From NCBI GenBank assembly GCA_022652485.1, contig JALCRK010000018.1, forward strand, positions 5,001 through 61,351: a DNA stretch of 56,351 nt, written 5' to 3'. A model generated the notes under the pieces. It had not been told where the DNA came from. It ran no database searches and saw only the letters and a list, made by a program, of their open reading frames with translations. The stretch is from Sphingobium sp. GTDB lineage: Bacteria; Pseudomonadota; Alphaproteobacteria; Sphingomonadales; Sphingomonadaceae. Shown here one piece after another: positions 53,065 to 56,351 of the stretch (the stretch's first letter is position 1; each line of letters opens with the position of its first letter). The position numbers and the translations under genes are program-made.

Positions 53065-54519
53065 ATGCTGAACCCGGCCCCCGCCTCCTTTTCCGGCTCC
53101 GGCGCGATGCGCCGCCTTTCCGCATGGGCGCGCCTGCTGTTGTGCGCCCTGCTCACCCTTTCGCTGCTCGCCCAGCCCGCGCAGGCACAGCAGATCTTGC
53201 GCGATGCCGAGACGGAGGCGTTCCTCAAGGACATCTCCGCCCCCCTTATCAAGGCGGCAGGCCTCAGCCCCAACAATGTGCAGGTGCTGCTGATCAACGA
53301 TCCCAGCATCAACGCCTTCGTCGCGGGCGGGCAGATCGTGTGGATTCATTCCGGCCTCATTACCGCCGCAGACAATGCCAACCAGCTCCAGGGCGTGATC
53401 GCGCACGAGCTGGGCCATATCGAGGGCGGGCACATCATCCGCTCTGGCGAGGGCATGAAGGCGGCAACAGGCATCACCCTGCTCTCGATGCTGCTGGGCG
53501 CCGCCGCGCTGGCTGCCGGAGGCGGCGATGCGGGCATGGGCATCATCATGGCAGGTCAGCAGGCGGCCATGGGCAAATATCTCGCCTTCTCCCGCACGCA
53601 GGAGAGCAGCGCGGACCTTGCCGGCGCGCGCTATCTGCATGAGGCGGGGATCAGCGGCCAGGGCAGCATCGCTTTCTTCAAAAAGCTGCAAAACCTCGAA
53701 TATCGCTATCGGCTGCGCGAGGATGCGGACGATGGCTATGCCACCACCCACCCGCTCTCGACTGACCGCATCGCCTACCTCGCCGAGGTCTACCAAAAGG
53801 ACGCCGCCTGGAACGCCAAGACACCGGCGGAGCTGGATGCGCGGTTTCAGCGGATCAAGGCCAAGCTCGCCGGGTTCGTAGACGATCCCGCGCGGACGAT
53901 GCGCGACTATCCGGAGACGGACCAGTCACTCCCCGCCCATTATGCCCGCGCCTATGCGTGGCACAAGAGCGCCTATCCCGACAAGGCAATGGCGGAAACC
54001 GCCGCGCTGGTGAAGACGCAGCCGCACGATCCCTATTTCCTTGAACTGCAGGGCCAGGTGTTGCTCGAAAGCGGACGTGCGGCGGACGCGATTCCTCCGC
54101 TGCGCGAGGCGGTACGCCTCACCAACAGCCAGCCGCTGATCGCCACACTGCTCGGCCATGCGCTGATCGCCACCGAGGACGACAAGAACTATGCCGAGGC
54201 GGAGCAGGTGCTGCGCGCGGCGGTGGCGCGGGACCGGGACAATCCCTTCGCCTGGTATCAGCTCGGCGTCGTCTATGAGCATCGCGGCGACAGCGCACGC
54301 GCGGCGCTGGCCACCGCCGAACGCTACGAGCTGGAGGGCAACAAGCCGCTCGCCCTGCGCAACGCCGAAGCGGCGATGGCGGGCATCGACAAGGCAAGCC
54401 CCGATTATCTCCGCGCCCAGGACATCGCGTTGGCCACGCGCGGCGAGATGGAAAACGCGCGGAAGGGCAAGAAGGGCGGAAAGGATGACACCCCGGCGGG
54501 CAAGGAGGGCAAGCCTTGA
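53065..54519 (+). CDS. M48 family metalloprotease with TPR domain (BepA-like)
   Basis: A 484-residue exported protease. A signal segment (LLLCALLTLSLLAQPAQA) precedes the M48 domain with HELGH (His114, Glu115, His118) and the third ligand Glu180 in ESSADLAG. The C-terminal half consists of TPR-type helices (about 330-450). BepA/YfgC proteins degrade or fold outer-membrane proteins such as LptD. ATG 53065 follows AGAGG; ATGs at 53029 and 53107 are in frame. Its stop overlaps the next gene's start (TTGA). Confidence 0.9.
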   Translation: MLNPAPASFSGSGAMRRLSAWARLLLCALLTLSLLAQPAQAQQILRDAETEAFLKDISAPLIKAAGLSPNNVQVLLINDPSINAFVAGGQIVWIHSGLITAADNANQLQGVIAHELGHIEGGHIIRSGEGMKAATGITLLSMLLGAAALAAGGGDAGMGIIMAGQQAAMGKYLAFSRTQESSADLAGARYLHEAGISGQGSIAFFKKLQNLEYRYRLREDADDGYATTHPLSTDRIAYLAEVYQKDAAWNAKTPAELDARFQRIKAKLAGFVDDPARTMRDYPETDQSLPAHYARAYAWHKSAYPDKAMAETAALVKTQPHDPYFLELQGQVLLESGRAADAIPPLREAVRLTNSQPLIATLLGHALIATEDDKNYAEAEQVLRAAVARDRDNPFAWYQLGVVYEHRGDSARAALATAERYELEGNKPLALRNAEAAMAGIDKASPDYLRAQDIALATRGEMENARKGKKGGKDDTPAGKEGKP

Positions 54520-55307
54520 GCCACAACGATGATCCGTCCCCCGCACCGCCCGGTTTTCGCGCGGCCCTCGGCAACAGGAAGATACAGATGATCCTAGGTA
54601 TTCTCGCGGCGGCGGCCGTCGCATCCACGGCGGCGGCAGTCCGCTCAGACGCAGATACGGCACCCGCGCAGGAGGACCGCGCGCGCATCGAGCAGATCGT
54701 GCACGACTATATTCTCGCGCACCCCGAGATATTGCCGCAGGCGATGGAGCGCCTCAAGGACAAGCGCGTCGCCGATGTGGTCAATGCGCGACGCAAGGAG
54801 CTCGAAACCCCCTATGCCGGTGCGTGGGAAGGCGCGAAGGACGGCGATGTCGTGCTGGTGGAGTTCTTCGACTATAACTGCGGCTATTGCCGCGCCTCGC
54901 TGCCCGATATCGCGAAGGTCGCGGCGGGCGAGCCGAGGCTGAAGATCGTCTATCGCGAGCTGCCGATCCTGTCCGAAGAGAGCAACCTCGCCGCCCGCGT
55001 GTCGCTGTTCGCCGCCGAGCAGGGGAAATATGGCCCCTTTCACAAGGCGCTCTACGCGGGTGGGCACGTGACGAAGGAGTCGATCCTCGCGGCGGCGGCG
55101 GCGACGGGGCTGGACCGCAAGGCTACCGAGGCGGCGATGAACAGCAACCGCTATGACCCGGAAATCGAGAATAATCTCAAGCTCGCGCAGGATCTCGGCG
55201 CCAGTGGCACGCCGACTTTCGTGGTGGGCAACAGAATCCTCAATGGCGCGGTGGGCTATGACGCACTGAAAGAGGCGGTGAGCGCGGCGGCGCGCCCGGC
55301 CAAATGA
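54516..55307 (+). CDS. DsbA-family thiol-disulfide protein
   Basis: A 263-residue protein with a short cytoplasmic head, one uncleaved or late-cleaved helix (about 24-43) and a thioredoxin-fold domain. The active site is CGYC (Cys122, Cys125), and the cis-proline loop is GTPTFVVGN. The segment IVHDYILAHPEILPQAMERL before it occurs in Com1/ScsC-like oxidoreductases. TTG 54516 overlaps the upstream stop, and AAGGAGGG lies six bases before it. With the M48 protease it forms a small envelope quality-control operon. Confidence 0.9.
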   Translation: MSHNDDPSPAPPGFRAALGNRKIQMILGILAAAAVASTAAAVRSDADTAPAQEDRARIEQIVHDYILAHPEILPQAMERLKDKRVADVVNARRKELETPYAGAWEGAKDGDVVLVEFFDYNCGYCRASLPDIAKVAAGEPRLKIVYRELPILSEESNLAARVSLFAAEQGKYGPFHKALYAGGHVTKESILAAAAATGLDRKATEAAMNSNRYDPEIENNLKLAQDLGASGTPTFVVGNRILNGAVGYDALKEAVSAAARPAK

Positions 55308-55490
55308 GCGCCCCGGGGGCGGCATTGCGCGATAGCGGACGGCCCAGCGCTTCCAGATGAAGCGCCCGGTTCAGGTGGCAGCCGCCTTCATTAGGGCCGT
55401 CTCCAAAGTGCCTGCGCAGTTCCGCCCCGTCTTGCCCTTGCGGCGGATCGGTGCTGTTCTGCTTGGTCAGGGATATAATTCCCGCAAAAT

Positions 55491-55517
55491 TTGACCTATC
55501 CCCTTGTGTGGTAAAAT
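55491..55517 (+). promoter_or_regulatory. Candidate promoter of clpB
   Basis: TTGACC (55491-55496) and TAAAAT (55512-55517) are 15 bp apart, slightly short but with good hexamers. The next gene is a heat-shock chaperone, and CTTG at 55503 could belong to an RpoH-type box, but no matching second half is clear. The rest of the 252-bp gap (55308-55559) shows nothing else I can name. Confidence 0.4.
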
Positions 55518-55559
55518 TGCAACATTACCTTTGTTCGTGAAAGGACAGGGGTAACGCAT

Positions 55560-56351
55560 ATGAACCTCGAAAAATTCACCGATCGCGCCAAGGGCTTCCT
55601 GCAGAGCGCGCAGACCGTCGCCATCCGCATGAACCACCAGCGGATTACGCCGGAGCATCTGTTGAAGGCACTGCTGGAAGACAGCGAAGGCATGGCCGCC
55701 GGGCTCATCAAGGCGAGCGGCGGCGACGCCGCGACCGCGACGCGCGAGACGGACGCCGCGCTGGCGAAGATTCCGGCCGTGTCCGGCTCCGGCGCATCGC
55801 AGCCTCCGGGGCTCGATAACGACGCGGTGCGGGTGCTGGATAGCGCGGAGCAGATCGCGCAAAAGGCGGGGGACAGCTATGTCACTGTCGAGCGGTTGCT
55901 GCTCGCACTGGTGCTCGCCTCCACCACGGCGGCGGGCAAGGCACTTGCCAATGCCGGGGTGAAGGCTGAGGCGTTGAACGGCGCGATCAACCAGCTTCGC
56001 GGCGGGCGCACGGCAGACACCCAGTCCGCCGAGGACCGCTACGACGCGCTCAAGAAATTCGCCCGCGACCTGACGCAGGCGGCGCGCGACGGCAAGCTCG
56101 ATCCAGTCATCGGTCGCGACGAGGAAATCCGCCGCACCATCCAGATTCTCGCCCGCCGCACCAAGAACAACCCGGTCCTCATCGGCGAACCGGGCGTCGG
56201 CAAGACCGCGATCGCGGAAGGCCTCGCGCTCCGCATCGCCAATGGCGACGTGCCCGATACGCTGAAGGACCGCACCCTGATGGCGCTCGACATGGGCAGC
56301 CTCATCGCGGGCGCCAAATATCGCGGCGAGTTCGAGGAGCGCCTGAAAGGC
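55560..56351 (+). CDS. clpB: ATP-dependent chaperone ClpB, N-terminal part (3' truncated by window)
   Basis: The first 264 codons of ClpB, a Hsp100 disaggregase that works with DnaK on aggregated proteins. Seen are the double Clp N-domain (about 1-145, [16 protein letters not shown]...) and the start of AAA-1: [13 protein letters not shown] and Walker A GEPGVGKT (209-216), then the [11 protein letters not shown] pore-region start. ATG 55560 has AGGACAGGGG upstream. It runs off the right edge of the window. Confidence 0.95.
   Translation, partial: MNLEKFTDRAKGFLQSAQTVAIRMNHQRITPEHLLKALLEDSEGMAAGLIKASGGDAATATRETDAALAKIPAVSGSGASQPPGLDNDAVRVLDSAEQIAQKAGDSYVTVERLLLALVLASTTAAGKALANAGVKAEALNGAINQLRGGRTADTQSAEDRYDALKKFARDLTQAARDGKLDPVIGRDEEIRRTIQILARRTKNNPVLIGEPGVGKTAIAEGLALRIANGDVPDTLKDRTLMALDMGSLIAGAKYRGEFEERLKG

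Overview
The window is a high-GC chromosomal segment from an alphaproteobacterium, most probably a member of the Sphingomonadales. Supporting signs are the prmC-prfA-hisS and gpsA-tsaD / hemC-hemD-mitofilin-like blocks, a DUF4167 gene beside prmC, an amiC-mrcA-prfB set divergent from rne, a TorF-type putative porin, CpaA-CpaE/TadBC pilus genes, and several families of short palindromic intergenic repeats. Almost all of it reads as core genome. I see no tRNA or rRNA gene, phage gene, transposase or CRISPR array.

Layout. 1-5.1 kb: tail of a polysaccharide flippase, a CBS-domain protein, a small membrane protein with a YciA-like thioesterase, and two DUF4139 paralogues separated by a REP-type repeat. 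5.1-9.8 kb (minus strand): DUF4167 RNA/DNA-binding-like protein, prmC, prfA, hisS. 9.8-16.3 kb (mostly plus): M61 peptidase, pyrophosphatase, queF (minus), sulfurtransferase coupled to a cystathionine beta-lyase, and a porin with a palindrome-rich leader. 16.3-24.6 kb: a second flippase, gpsA and tsaD (minus), divergent hemC-hemD-mitofilin-like operon, oligopeptidase B. 24.7-28.3 kb: aminopeptidase P, a glycine-zipper lipoprotein, a nested repeat, a GNAT acetyltransferase with an FNR/FixK-type promoter, and a small unknown gene. 28.3-34 kb: lolD and lolC/E (minus), a candidate small RNA and a TTTGCAA-type operator in front of sucC, then etfBA. 34-36.9 kb (minus): hydrolase, FAD oxidoreductase, YegP-like protein, mobA. 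36.9-44 kb: a tight-adherence (Tad/Flp pilus) operon cpaA-cpaB-cpaC-cpaD-cpaE-tadB-tadC, without the CpaF/TadA ATPase or a pilin. 44-50 kb: DUF1905 protein, then minus-strand amiC-mrcA-prfB-methyltransferase. 50-56.4 kb: rne with a long leader and an apparent frameshift, a BepA-like M48 protease coupled to a DsbA-family protein, and the start of clpB.

Functional themes are translation termination (both release factors and PrmC), tetrapyrrole synthesis, envelope biogenesis (Lol transporter, PBP1a, amidase, M48/DsbA quality control) and pilus assembly. The points most worth following up are regulatory or structural: the FNR-type promoter of the acetyltransferase, the repeat operator and terminator-ended candidate RNA upstream of sucC, the RNase E frameshift, the Tad operon lacking its ATPase, a lipoprotein methyltransferase translationally coupled to prfB, and a 142-bp imperfect palindrome ending at the mrcA stop codon.
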